From CAVVXX01 sp052389895 (GTDB taxonomy: Bacteria > Pseudomonadota > Alphaproteobacteria > Micropepsales > Micropepsaceae), in the NCBI GenBank assembly GCA_052389895.1, contig JBQTHM010000048.1:1-49737 (forward strand): 49,737 nt of DNA, given 5' to 3'. The notes under the pieces were generated by a model that saw nothing but the letters and a program-made list of their open reading frames with translations, was not told the DNA's origin and did not search any database. The position numbers and the translations under genes were made by a program. This document shows positions 15,059-22,559 of the stretch, in pieces; position 1 is the stretch's first letter; every line of letters starts with the position of its first letter.

Positions 15059-15880
15059 ATGCATTACCGGACGATCGTCATCGGGCTTTTGGCCCTTTCC
15101 CTTTGCGCGCCTGCGGCATTGGCAAAGACGAAGACGGACCGCGAGCGCGCCGAGCTGCGCGGGCTGGTGAACACGGTGCTGACCGAACAGGAAATCACCG
15201 ACGTGGACGGCGACAAGACCACGACGCGCCGCATAAAGGTCCGCGAAATCACCTACGACAAGGAAGGCAATCTGACGGAAGAAAAAATCTATTACTCCTC
15301 GGACGTCACTCGTGTGCGCAAGCCCGAACGCATTTCGGCGGAAGCGATCACCTTCGTTTCCGAAATGGGTAACGCCACCGAACGCTACAAATTCGACAAG
15401 TCGGATAACGTCAGCGAAAAGACGATCACCTATGGCGCCGACCCGAACGCGGCCGCGGACGAAACCATCCGCTATACCCATGACAAAAAGGACCGCGTGA
15501 CGCAGGAAGAAATCATCGGCAAAGACGGCAGCGTTGAAAACACGCTTGCCTACACGCGCGACGCCAAGGGCCACGTCGTCGGCGTCGAACAGCGCGGCAA
15601 GGATGCGCAGGCGCCCTATCCCACGCTCGTCTACACCTACGAATTCGACAAGCAGGGCAACTGGGTTAAGCGCACTCAGACAGTGACCAACGTGCCCCCG
15701 GAAGACATCTGGAAATACAGCGAAAGCCAGCATGGCCCGCTGGTGCGCACGTTTACGTATTATCCGGCGCCGCCCAAAAAGAAGGCAGTGCCCAAGCCGC
15801 CGCCCGCGCCCGCGCCCGTGGCGGAGCAGCCGCCGGCGACGACGACATACGACACGTCGCCTATCATCATCACGCCCTGA
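15059..15880 (+). CDS. exported protein with YD-like repeats and proline-rich tail
   Basis: 273 residues with a Sec signal peptide (MHYRTIVIGLLALSLCAPAALA) and a strong ribosome-binding site (GCGAGGAGC). The mature part has at least five degenerate repeats of about 25-35 residues, each carrying a [Y/F/H]D-K/A-x-G/D-N/R motif then beta strands: YDKEGNLTEEKIYY, FDKSDNVSEKTITY, HDKKDRVTQEEI, RDAKGHVVGVEQ, FDKQGNWVKRTQ. These resemble RHS/YD repeats, far shorter than true Rhs proteins. The C-terminus is Lys/Pro-rich (PPKKKAVPKPPPAPAP), suggesting cell-wall association. Function unknown. Confidence 0.8.
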   Translation: MHYRTIVIGLLALSLCAPAALAKTKTDRERAELRGLVNTVLTEQEITDVDGDKTTTRRIKVREITYDKEGNLTEEKIYYSSDVTRVRKPERISAEAITFVSEMGNATERYKFDKSDNVSEKTITYGADPNAAADETIRYTHDKKDRVTQEEIIGKDGSVENTLAYTRDAKGHVVGVEQRGKDAQAPYPTLVYTYEFDKQGNWVKRTQTVTNVPPEDIWKYSESQHGPLVRTFTYYPAPPKKKAVPKPPPAPAPVAEQPPATTTYDTSPIIITP

Positions 15881-15981
15881 CCATCGTCAGGCTGAAAAGC
15901 TGGCCGCAAACGTCAATTCGCGGACGGCTTTCTCCATTGCCTGAACCGGACTAACATACCTCTCACAAGATGGAGGGGATG

Positions 15982-16434
15982 ATGATGCGCAACTTTGCGG
16001 CTATGGCGGTTTTAGCGGCCCTCTTGTTCGGGCCTGCGCTTGCAAGCGCTGCGGAATTGGCCGGCGAAGGCCAGACACCGGGCAGCAAGGTTGTCGTCAC
16101 TTCGCTCAAGCGCGACGCCGGCGGCACCGTCACGCTGCGCTTTCAGATCGCGAATGATGGTGACGCGGACGTCAAAACTTATGGCGTGCTCGGCCAATTT
16201 TTCACGACCGACAAAGTCACCTTGATCGACGCCGCGAACAAGAAAAAGTACCTCGCCATCAAGGACGACGCGGGGACTTGCCTCTGCAGCGAATTGAAAG
16301 GCGACGTCGTCAAGGGCTCGCGCTTCAATCTCTGGGTCAAGTTCCCGGCGCCGCCCGCCGACGTAAACAAGATCACGGTGATCGTCCCCAGCTTCGAACC
16401 GGTTGAGGTGCCCATCACCGCCGCCGCGCCGTAA
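15982..16434 (+). CDS. exported beta-rich protein of unknown function
   Basis: About 150 residues. The signal peptide (MMRNFAAMAVLAALLFGP...ASA) is followed by an Ig-like domain (VVVTSLKRDAGGTVTLRFQI, then VLGQFFTTDKVTLIDAANKK). A CLC cysteine pair is seen in AGTCLCSEL. It resembles domains annotated as DUF4352-like or secreted binding modules, without firm assignment. Three consecutive in-frame ATGs follow a GGAGG site; the second is chosen. It lies 13 bp before the OmpA-family gene and is presumably cotranscribed and functionally linked to it. Confidence 0.75.
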   Translation: MMRNFAAMAVLAALLFGPALASAAELAGEGQTPGSKVVVTSLKRDAGGTVTLRFQIANDGDADVKTYGVLGQFFTTDKVTLIDAANKKKYLAIKDDAGTCLCSELKGDVVKGSRFNLWVKFPAPPADVNKITVIVPSFEPVEVPITAAAP

Positions 16435-16447
16435 GCGGAGCGCTGCC

Positions 16448-16966
16448 ATGAACCGTCTTCTCATTGCCGTGCTCGTCGGCCTGTTGGCGGGGCCTGCGAT
16501 CGCCGCCCAAACCAACCCGATTGGACTTAAATTCACGACGATCCCGCTCGTCTTCAAGGTCATCGAGCTCAATCGCGTCATCGAGACCACGAAGGAAGTC
16601 ACCATCGAGCTTCCCGGCGACGTGCTGTTCGATTTCGACAAGTCGGACATCCGCCACGATGCGGCGGACGCGCTTAAACAGGCGGCGGGCATTCTGAAAG
16701 CGCGGGCCAAAGGACCGGTGCGCGTTGAAGGGCACACGGATGCAAAGGGCAAGCCCGATTATAACCAGAAGCTGTCCGAGGCGCGGGCCAACTCGGTGAG
16801 GAAGTGGCTGATGGAGAAGGAAGGCCTCTCCGGCATGACCTTCACCACCAAGGGCTTCGGCGCAACCAAGCCGGCCGCGCCCAACACCAATCCGGACGGC
16901 TCGGACAATCCCGACGGGCGGCAAAAAAATCGCCGCGTCGCTCTTGTCTTCGGGAAAAGCGGATAA
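16448..16966 (+). CDS. OmpA-family protein with peptidoglycan-binding domain
   Basis: 172 residues: signal peptide (MNRLLIAVLVGLLAGPAIAA), a short linker, and an OmpA C-like domain with DVLFDFDKSDIRHDA, VEGHTDAKG, YNQKLSEARANSVRKWL and the final NRRVAL. Asp and Arg of this fold bind the diaminopimelate of peptidoglycan. No beta barrel is present, so this is a periplasmic or lipid-independent anchor rather than a porin. In OmpA-like domains an Asn often follows the final Arg, which is met here. It lies between two exported proteins of unknown function. Confidence 0.92.
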   Translation: MNRLLIAVLVGLLAGPAIAAQTNPIGLKFTTIPLVFKVIELNRVIETTKEVTIELPGDVLFDFDKSDIRHDAADALKQAAGILKARAKGPVRVEGHTDAKGKPDYNQKLSEARANSVRKWLMEKEGLSGMTFTTKGFGATKPAAPNTNPDGSDNPDGRQKNRRVALVFGKSG

Positions 16967-16969
16967 CGC

Positions 16970-18124
16970 ATGAGGGCTTTCGCGCCGGTGCTATTCCTGG
17001 CGGCATCGGTCGCGGCCGCCGCCATAGCCGCAGAGCCCATCGCTCCGCCCGTGTGGAGCGCAAAGTGGTTTTTCCCGCACGAGATTCCGTCCGGGGCCAC
17101 CGTTATCCTGCCGCGCGATGAGCACCGGCCCCCCGCCGTCATCGGGTTTCGTTTCAAGATGGCGCCGCCCACGGGTTGGAACGTGAGCTGGACAAACAAT
17201 GTGCAGGCTCTCGGCAAGCAGCTCACGCAGGAAGTGGCGAGAGGCCAAGGCGAGGGCCAGCTTTATTTCAGGGTCGATCCCTGCGCCGTCGCCGGCATTG
17301 ACATGCCGGGAACGGAAATTCCCGTTCAATACGAATTCGTGTTCAGCGCCACGCAGCAGGTCGGAACGTTGCCGACAGGCGGCAGCTGGAATCCGCCCAT
17401 TTCAAAAGGAAGCTTCATTCTGAGGCTCGATCGCGACACGGTGGCGCCCATGATCAATACGCTCAACGCGCCGAGTACCGCCTATCGCGACCAGACGATC
17501 CAGGTCACGCTCGCCGCGACCGACATTTCCGAAGAGATCGGCGACAAGCTCATCTGGGATTCAGGCCTGCACACGTTTACTTTGGATGGGCCCGCGGGCC
17601 CGCGCCAATCCGGGCGGCAAGTGGAAACGATTGACGATAGCTATCCGCAGCGGTGCGCCGATAAGGTCAAGAAGGAGCGGCACGTTTTCTCCTACACGAT
17701 TCCCCACAGCGCGCAGCCGGGGGACACGATCACGCTGCGCGCCGAAGTCGTGGATTGGTCGGGAAACCCAAGCACTCAGGACACAGTGGTAAAAATTGTC
17801 GAGCAGCCCAAACCCGACACGCCATTTCCGCCGCGCGCAGGCTGCAGCGAAGTAGGCGGATTCACGACCTATTATCAGGGCGTCGGCGGCACCTGCCACG
17901 GCACAATGTTTGTCTGTAAAGACACGCTTCAGGTTGCTTGCAATGCCAAATGGTTTTGGCGCCCCAATTCGGTTATGGAAAAAGTAGAAGGCCCGCAAGT
18001 CTGCTGCGACGATTGGCGCAAGGCGCGCCAATCGAAAAAACCCTGCGACGTGAGCATCGACTCCGACTGCGACGGCATCCGCAACAGCGAAGACAGAGCG
18101 CCGGGAAGTTCGAGCGCTCGCTAG
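16970..18124 (+). CDS. large exported protein with possible calcium-binding C-terminus
   Basis: 384 residues; signal peptide MRAFAPVLFLAASVAAAAIAA. The central part alternates beta strands (DTVAPMINTLNAPSTAYRDQTIQVTLAATD; EVVDWSGNPSTQDTV), resembling Ig-like folds. The C-terminal quarter has at least nine Cys (CSEVGG, CHGTMFVC, CNAKWFW, CCDDW, CDVSIDSDCDG), suggesting a disulfide-rich knob. It ends in DSDCDGIRNSEDRAPG, a thrombospondin type 3-like Ca2+ loop. It starts 4 bp after the OmpA-family gene, so the three are probably one operon building a cell-envelope assembly. Overlaps the convergent GFA gene by 4 bp. No family recognised. Confidence 0.8.
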   Translation: MRAFAPVLFLAASVAAAAIAAEPIAPPVWSAKWFFPHEIPSGATVILPRDEHRPPAVIGFRFKMAPPTGWNVSWTNNVQALGKQLTQEVARGQGEGQLYFRVDPCAVAGIDMPGTEIPVQYEFVFSATQQVGTLPTGGSWNPPISKGSFILRLDRDTVAPMINTLNAPSTAYRDQTIQVTLAATDISEEIGDKLIWDSGLHTFTLDGPAGPRQSGRQVETIDDSYPQRCADKVKKERHVFSYTIPHSAQPGDTITLRAEVVDWSGNPSTQDTVVKIVEQPKPDTPFPPRAGCSEVGGFTTYYQGVGGTCHGTMFVCKDTLQVACNAKWFWRPNSVMEKVEGPQVCCDDWRKARQSKKPCDVSIDSDCDGIRNSEDRAPGSSSAR

Positions 18125-18594
18125 CGGCCGGGACCGAGGATGGCTTCGCGGCGCTTCAGGCTTGCCGCGGACCAGAGCCTCTTCATGTCGTAGTAGACCT
18201 TGAACTCCGGCACGCTCTTGGGAAGGCCGACCCAGGGTTGCTTCGAACGCGTAAAGATGTGCGCGTTGGGCTTCAACGCTTTGGGATTGTCGAGCGTGCC
18301 CACGCGCACAAAGCGGATTTTCGGCCTGCCGCCGTAATCGCTCCAAAGGGCGACCTGGCATTTCGGGCAGCGGTATATGTCGTGCGGGCGGCCGCTGCTG
18401 GCCGGCACGCGCACGGGAACCGGCTTGCCGGAAAGGATTTCTATGCGATCCGTTTCGATGACCGCGTTGAGCACGAAGGCACTTCCCGTCTGCCGCTGGC
18501 AGTCCAGGCAATGGCAGCAATTCACGAACATGGGCGCGGATTTCAGGCAGTAGCGCACGTTGCCGCAGGCGCAGCCGCCTTCCAGTTTTTTCAT
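18121..18594 (-). CDS. GFA-family zinc protein (glutathione-dependent formaldehyde-activating enzyme-like)
   Basis: 157 residues with the family's zinc ligands: GGCACGNVRY (Cys8/Cys10), NCCHCLDCQ (Cys27/Cys29/Cys32) and CPKC (Cys76/Cys79), then ALWSDYGGRP. Gfa condenses formaldehyde with glutathione in some bacteria, but most members of the family have unknown substrates. ATG at 18594 is directly before MKKLEGGCACG. The frame extends to 18708 into the region of the divergent dusA start, which makes that longer form unlikely. Confidence 0.9.
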   Translation of the reverse strand: MKKLEGGCACGNVRYCLKSAPMFVNCCHCLDCQRQTGSAFVLNAVIETDRIEILSGKPVPVRVPASSGRPHDIYRCPKCQVALWSDYGGRPKIRFVRVGTLDNPKALKPNAHIFTRSKQPWVGLPKSVPEFKVYYDMKRLWSAASLKRREAILGPGR

Positions 18595-18658
18595 TGTCTT
18601 CCCCAAAGATTGGCGCACCGATTGAGATGCGGCGCGGGCTTCATTAAGACGTGAAGCC

Positions 18659-19645
18659 ATGAAAGCATCAAGCCACCGCTTCTGCGTCGCGCCGATGATG
18701 GAACGCACCGACCGGCATTGCCGCGTGCTGCACCGTCTGCTCAGCGCCCGCGCGCGTCTCTACACCGAGATGGTGACGGCCGAAGCCGTACTGCACGGCC
18801 AGCCTGACCGGCTGCTCGGCTTTTCCGATATCGAGCACCCGGTGGCGCTACAGCTCGGCGGCGCGGAGCCGGCAAAGCTCGCGCAGGCCGCGCGCATCGG
18901 CGAAGACGCCGGCTACGACGAGATCAATCTCAATGTCGGCTGCCCGTCCGATCGCGTGCAGTCGGGGCGCTTCGGTGCCTGCCTCATGCGCGAGCCCAAG
19001 CTGGTCGCCGATTGCGTGGCGGCAATGCGGGCTGCCGCAAGCGTTCCCGTGACCGTCAAATGCCGCATCGGCGTGGACGATCAGGATCCGCAATGCTCGC
19101 TTCGCGCTCTCGTAGACGCCTGCGCGGAGGCCGGCGCGACCGTGTTCACCGTGCATGCGCGCAAGGCGTGGCTGGCAGGGATAAGCCCGCGGGAGAATCG
19201 CGACGTTCCGCCGCTCGACTACGAGCTGGTCTATGCGCTAAAGCGCGAGCGGCCCCAACTCACCGTCGCCGTCAACGGCGGAATCCGTTCGCTTGACGAA
19301 GCAGAAAACCATTTGCGCCATGTGGACGGCGTGATGATGGGGCGCGCGGTCTACCAGACGCCCGCCATTCTGGCCGAGGTCGACGCGCGCTTCTTCGGCG
19401 ACGCCGCAGCCAATATTGATGCTGGTATCGATGCGTACGTGGACTACGTCGCGGCGAATTTGAAGCAAGGCGCGCCGCTCAACGCCATGACCAAGCATAT
19501 GCTCGGGCTTTTCCACGGCCGCCCGGGCGCCCGACTTTTCCGCCGCCATCTGAGTGAAAACGCCACGCGCCCGGGCGCCGACATTCGCGTTTTACGCGAC
19601 GGGCTTGCTTTCCTGAACACACAGCACGCCGCTGCAGCAGCATAG
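18659..19645 (+). CDS. dusA: tRNA-dihydrouridine(20/20a) synthase DusA
   Basis: FMN enzyme that reduces uridines in the D loop of tRNA. 328 residues with FCVAPMMERTDRHCR, TEMVTAEAVLHG, QLGGAEP, EINLNVGCPSDRVQSGRFGACLM (catalytic Cys in NVGCPS), TVKCRIGVDD, VHARKAWL, VAVNGGIRS and VDGVMMGRAVYQTP. The NxGCPSDRVQ...FGACLM signature and NGGI-MMGRA phosphate site place it in the DusA rather than DusB or DusC branch. The tail with RLFRRHLSENA fits DusA. Confidence 0.96.
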   Translation: MKASSHRFCVAPMMERTDRHCRVLHRLLSARARLYTEMVTAEAVLHGQPDRLLGFSDIEHPVALQLGGAEPAKLAQAARIGEDAGYDEINLNVGCPSDRVQSGRFGACLMREPKLVADCVAAMRAAASVPVTVKCRIGVDDQDPQCSLRALVDACAEAGATVFTVHARKAWLAGISPRENRDVPPLDYELVYALKRERPQLTVAVNGGIRSLDEAENHLRHVDGVMMGRAVYQTPAILAEVDARFFGDAAANIDAGIDAYVDYVAANLKQGAPLNAMTKHMLGLFHGRPGARLFRRHLSENATRPGADIRVLRDGLAFLNTQHAAAAA

Positions 19646-19732
19646 GCACCACTTGTGGATTGTTAGGCGGGAATGAAACGAGCCACCGGCTTCCATGAGA
19701 GCATGAACGCGCATTTCGCATTGGAGGCATTC

Positions 19733-20188
19733 ATGCCCGAACTCATACTCGAACCCGTCATGGATCCCGATCCCAACAAGCTGGAAGAAGCCTATGAAGT
19801 CGTCGCGGACCTGCAAACCAAGGTCGGCGGCGCTACCGTGCGCGTGCCGAAATTCTTCCAATTCGACGGCGCCAGTATTCCTGCGCCGGCATGGCAACTG
19901 ATCGGCACGCCGTTCCACCCGCGCCTGATGACGGCCTCTGTCTTTCACGACTGGACCTATCACACGCACCAGATCAAGAAGAAGGACGCGGACGATCTGT
20001 TTTACAGCCTGCTGCTCAAGGATGGCGTCGGCAAAACGCGCGCCTGGCTGATGTACGAGGCCGTGAGCACCTTTGGCGACAGCTATTGGTCGAACGACGA
20101 CGCGGACAAGGCGTACATCAAGCGGCTCGCCGGGCGCATCAAGAAGGATGGACGAGAGCCGGCCGATTACGGAATAAAGCCGTCATAG
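19733..20188 (+). CDS. DUF1353 family protein
   Basis: About 151 residues. The core YEVVADLQTKVGGATVRVPKFFQFDGASIPAPAWQLIG, then FHPRLMTASVFHDWTYH, is the DUF1353 signature (FDGASIP...HD.LY). The invariant HDW and DDLFY suggest a metal- or substrate-binding role, but the function is unknown. DUF1353 proteins are common in phages and also occur on chromosomes. GGAGG five bases before ATG 19733 decides the start over 19673 and 19703. Confidence 0.85.
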   Translation: MPELILEPVMDPDPNKLEEAYEVVADLQTKVGGATVRVPKFFQFDGASIPAPAWQLIGTPFHPRLMTASVFHDWTYHTHQIKKKDADDLFYSLLLKDGVGKTRAWLMYEAVSTFGDSYWSNDDADKAYIKRLAGRIKKDGREPADYGIKPS

Positions 20189-20201
20189 CCGCGCTGTTGT
20201 T

Positions 20202-20340
20202 TCTCCCCCCGTTGTTACGGGGGGAGAACCGCCCGAAGGGCGGGAGGGGGCGGCACTGACATTGCCCTCTCCTCTCCGCTTCGCTCCCCCGGATTTAATC
20301 CGGGGTCGCTCAGCACCTCCGCCGTAACAACGGAGGAGGA
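20202..20340. repeat. cluster of palindromic intergenic repeats between convergent genes
   Basis: Three hairpins lie close together: TCTCCCCCC/GGGGGGAGA (20202-20227), CCCCGGATT-T-AATCCGGGG (20287-20305) and CCTCCG/CGGAGG (20316-20336). GTTGTTAC occurs in the first and its complement GTAACAAC in the third, so the outer parts are mutually inverted. This type of element recurs in alphaproteobacterial intergenic DNA and may also end both convergent transcripts. Confidence 0.65.
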
Positions 20341-20350
20341 TAACCATTGT

Positions 20351-21817
20351 CTAAATCTTCTGATCGTATTCGCCGACTTCGGGGTGCTTTTTCAAACGCG
20401 CGTCGACGTCGGCGAACATCGCGCGCATGCGCGCTTCCGAAACCGGGCTTTCGCATACCACCACGAGCGAAGGCTTGTTCGACGATGCGCGCACGAGGCC
20501 CCAGGTGCCGTCTTCCAGCGTCACGCGCACACCGTTTACGGTGACGAGGCGCACGATGTTCTGCCCCAGCATTTTCTCGCCGTGCGTCTTCAGCGTCTCG
20601 TATTCTTTCGTGATCGAGTCCACCACCTTGTATTTGCGCTCGTCGGGGCAGGATGGCGCCATCGTGGGTGAGCCCCAGGTTTTGGGAAGCTCGGAGACAA
20701 GCTGCGCAATGCGTTTGCCGCGCGCGCGGTCGAGCATTTCAAGTATGACGATCGCAGCGACCAGCCCATCGTCATAGCCGCGTCCGGCCGGCGGATTGAA
20801 GAAATAGTGCCCGCTCTTCTCGATGCCGGCGGCCGCCTCGAGCTCCGCAGTGCGCCGCTTGATGTAGGAATGCCCGGTCTTCCAGTAGTCCACCGTGACT
20901 TCGTTCCTCCTCAGGACCGGATCGGTTTCGAACAAGCCGGTCGATTTAACGTCCACGACGAATTTCGCCCGTTTGTGGCGCGAGGAATAATCGCGCGCAA
21001 TCAGCACGCCCACCTTGTCGGCGAAAATTTCGTGGCCTTTGTCGTCAACCACGCCGCAACGGTCGCCGTCGCCGTCGATGCCTATGCCGATCTCGGCGCC
21101 ACTCTCGCGCACGCCCTCGCCCATCGCGCGCAGCATCTTCATGTCTTCGGTGTTCGGGTTGTAGTTGGGAAACGTCCAGTCAAGATCGCAATCCAGCGGC
21201 ACCACATCGGCGCCGATGCGTTTCAGCGCCTCCGGGGCGAACGCGCCCGCCGTGCCGTTGCCGCAGGCGACCAGCACGCGAATGGGCCGCGAAAGCCTGT
21301 GGCCCTTCGTCAAATCTTCGATGTATCGCTCGCGCATGCCCGTGATCGGCGTAGATTTCCCGCCCGGGCGCGCGATGCCCGCATTCTCCAACACGATTTC
21401 CTTCAGCCGCTGAATTTCTTCGGGCCCGAAGGTGAGCGGGCGGTTTGCGCCCATCTTCACGCCCGTCCAGCCGTTTTCGTTGTGGCTGGCGGTGACCATG
21501 GCGACACATGGCACATCCAGGTCGAACTGCGCGAAATAGGCCGTGGGCGTAAGCGCCAAGCCGATATCGAACACCTGGCAGCCCGCTTCCTGCAGCCCGG
21601 CCGAAACCGCATCGCGTACCTCCGCCGAATAGGAACGGTAGTCATGGCCCACGATCACATTCGGCTCGACGCCAAGCTCGTGAAACAGCGTGCCAAGGCC
21701 GAGGCCAAGCGCCCGCAGCCCGGCGATGTCGATCTCTTTCGGGTAGAGCCAGCGCGCATCGTACTCGCGAAACCCGTTGGCGCTAATTTTGGCGCTGCTG
21801 CCTGGTCTGGGGGACAT
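20351..21817 (-). CDS. phosphomannomutase/phosphoglucomutase
   Basis: Alpha-D-phosphohexomutase that moves phosphate between C6 and C1 of mannose or glucose, feeding GDP-mannose and UDP-glucose synthesis for surface polysaccharides. 488 residues with the phosphoserine loop TASHNENGWTG (Ser about 111), metal loop DGDGDRCGV, sugar-specificity loop region GIEKSGHYFF and phosphate-binding RASSNKP. ATG at 21817 (MSPRPGSSAKISANGFREYD) is chosen; 21877 adds an unconserved leader. AlgC/ManB-like rather than GlmM by the length and RASSNKP motif. Confidence 0.93.
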   Translation of the reverse strand: MSPRPGSSAKISANGFREYDARWLYPKEIDIAGLRALGLGLGTLFHELGVEPNVIVGHDYRSYSAEVRDAVSAGLQEAGCQVFDIGLALTPTAYFAQFDLDVPCVAMVTASHNENGWTGVKMGANRPLTFGPEEIQRLKEIVLENAGIARPGGKSTPITGMRERYIEDLTKGHRLSRPIRVLVACGNGTAGAFAPEALKRIGADVVPLDCDLDWTFPNYNPNTEDMKMLRAMGEGVRESGAEIGIGIDGDGDRCGVVDDKGHEIFADKVGVLIARDYSSRHKRAKFVVDVKSTGLFETDPVLRRNEVTVDYWKTGHSYIKRRTAELEAAAGIEKSGHYFFNPPAGRGYDDGLVAAIVILEMLDRARGKRIAQLVSELPKTWGSPTMAPSCPDERKYKVVDSITKEYETLKTHGEKMLGQNIVRLVTVNGVRVTLEDGTWGLVRASSNKPSLVVVCESPVSEARMRAMFADVDARLKKHPEVGEYDQKI

Positions 21818-21947
21818 AGTCGTCAGGGTTCGAGTGTTATGCTTATAACGCCAATACACTTGGATTTCGCCAGCCAAAAGCCGGTTTTAACCGCCGTTTA
21901 ATCGCCCGGCGCGATGCTCGCGGGCGAAGGCAGGCGGCGTTAGGGCA

Positions 21948-22481
21948 ATGGCGAAAGCCCAATATCACAAGAATCAGCGGGTCTACGTGAAACCGGTCGG
22001 GACCTGGGCGCTGGTCGAGCGCGTGATACCGCAATGGACCAAAGGACTCGATGAGCCCATCCGCGTGTTCTACGACGTGGGCCTGGGGCGCGAGTTCGCG
22101 GCCGAAGAGTTGCAGGCGGAAAGCGCCGAAGATCGCGCCTTCAACGGCGACGGCTCGGAATGGCGCGTGGTGCGCGCGCGCAACAAATGGCAGTCAGCCG
22201 AGGAAACCGCCAACCACCCGTTCCCCGGCACCTATCCGGTCGTGGTCACCGGCGAGGTGGATTGGGGCGGCTGGCGCGTCCCGGGCGCCGAATATGCGCT
22301 TGGGCCAAGTCAGGTCGAACAGCAGGCGCGTTTGATCGCATCCGCGCCGAAACTTGCTTCACTCGCCAAGGCGGTCATCAAGTGGACCAAAGAGTCTTCC
22401 GAGCCTCTGCCCGAACCTTTCCTCGAGTTGTCGCGCCGCGCGCGTGAAATTCTTGGCTATGTAGACGGGCAATCCGGATAA
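21948..22481 (+). CDS. conserved protein of unknown function
   Basis: 177 residues, soluble. The N-terminal MAKAQYHKNQRVYVKPVGTWALVERVIPQWTKG looks like a small beta-barrel (SH3-like) domain, followed by EPIRVFYDVGLGREFAAEEL. The middle has WRVVRARNKWQSAEETANHPFPGTYPVVVTGEVDWGGWRVP. The C-terminal helical part is REILGYVDGQSG. It looks conserved in alphaproteobacteria, but I know no function. It is transcribed toward pepN with a 78-bp gap. Confidence 0.8.
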   Translation: MAKAQYHKNQRVYVKPVGTWALVERVIPQWTKGLDEPIRVFYDVGLGREFAAEELQAESAEDRAFNGDGSEWRVVRARNKWQSAEETANHPFPGTYPVVVTGEVDWGGWRVPGAEYALGPSQVEQQARLIASAPKLASLAKAVIKWTKESSEPLPEPFLELSRRAREILGYVDGQSG

Positions 22482-22559
22482 TCGCCGCTTCCCAATTTCG
22501 CACCCCTTGATTGCGGCTCCTCGCGGGCTAAGGTCGTTTCGCGCCAACAGGATAATTGC

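Noticed and set aside
14924..15733. A 269-codon minus-strand open frame
   Set aside because: It is antisense to the exported YD-like protein, which has a signal peptide and a strong ribosome-binding site.
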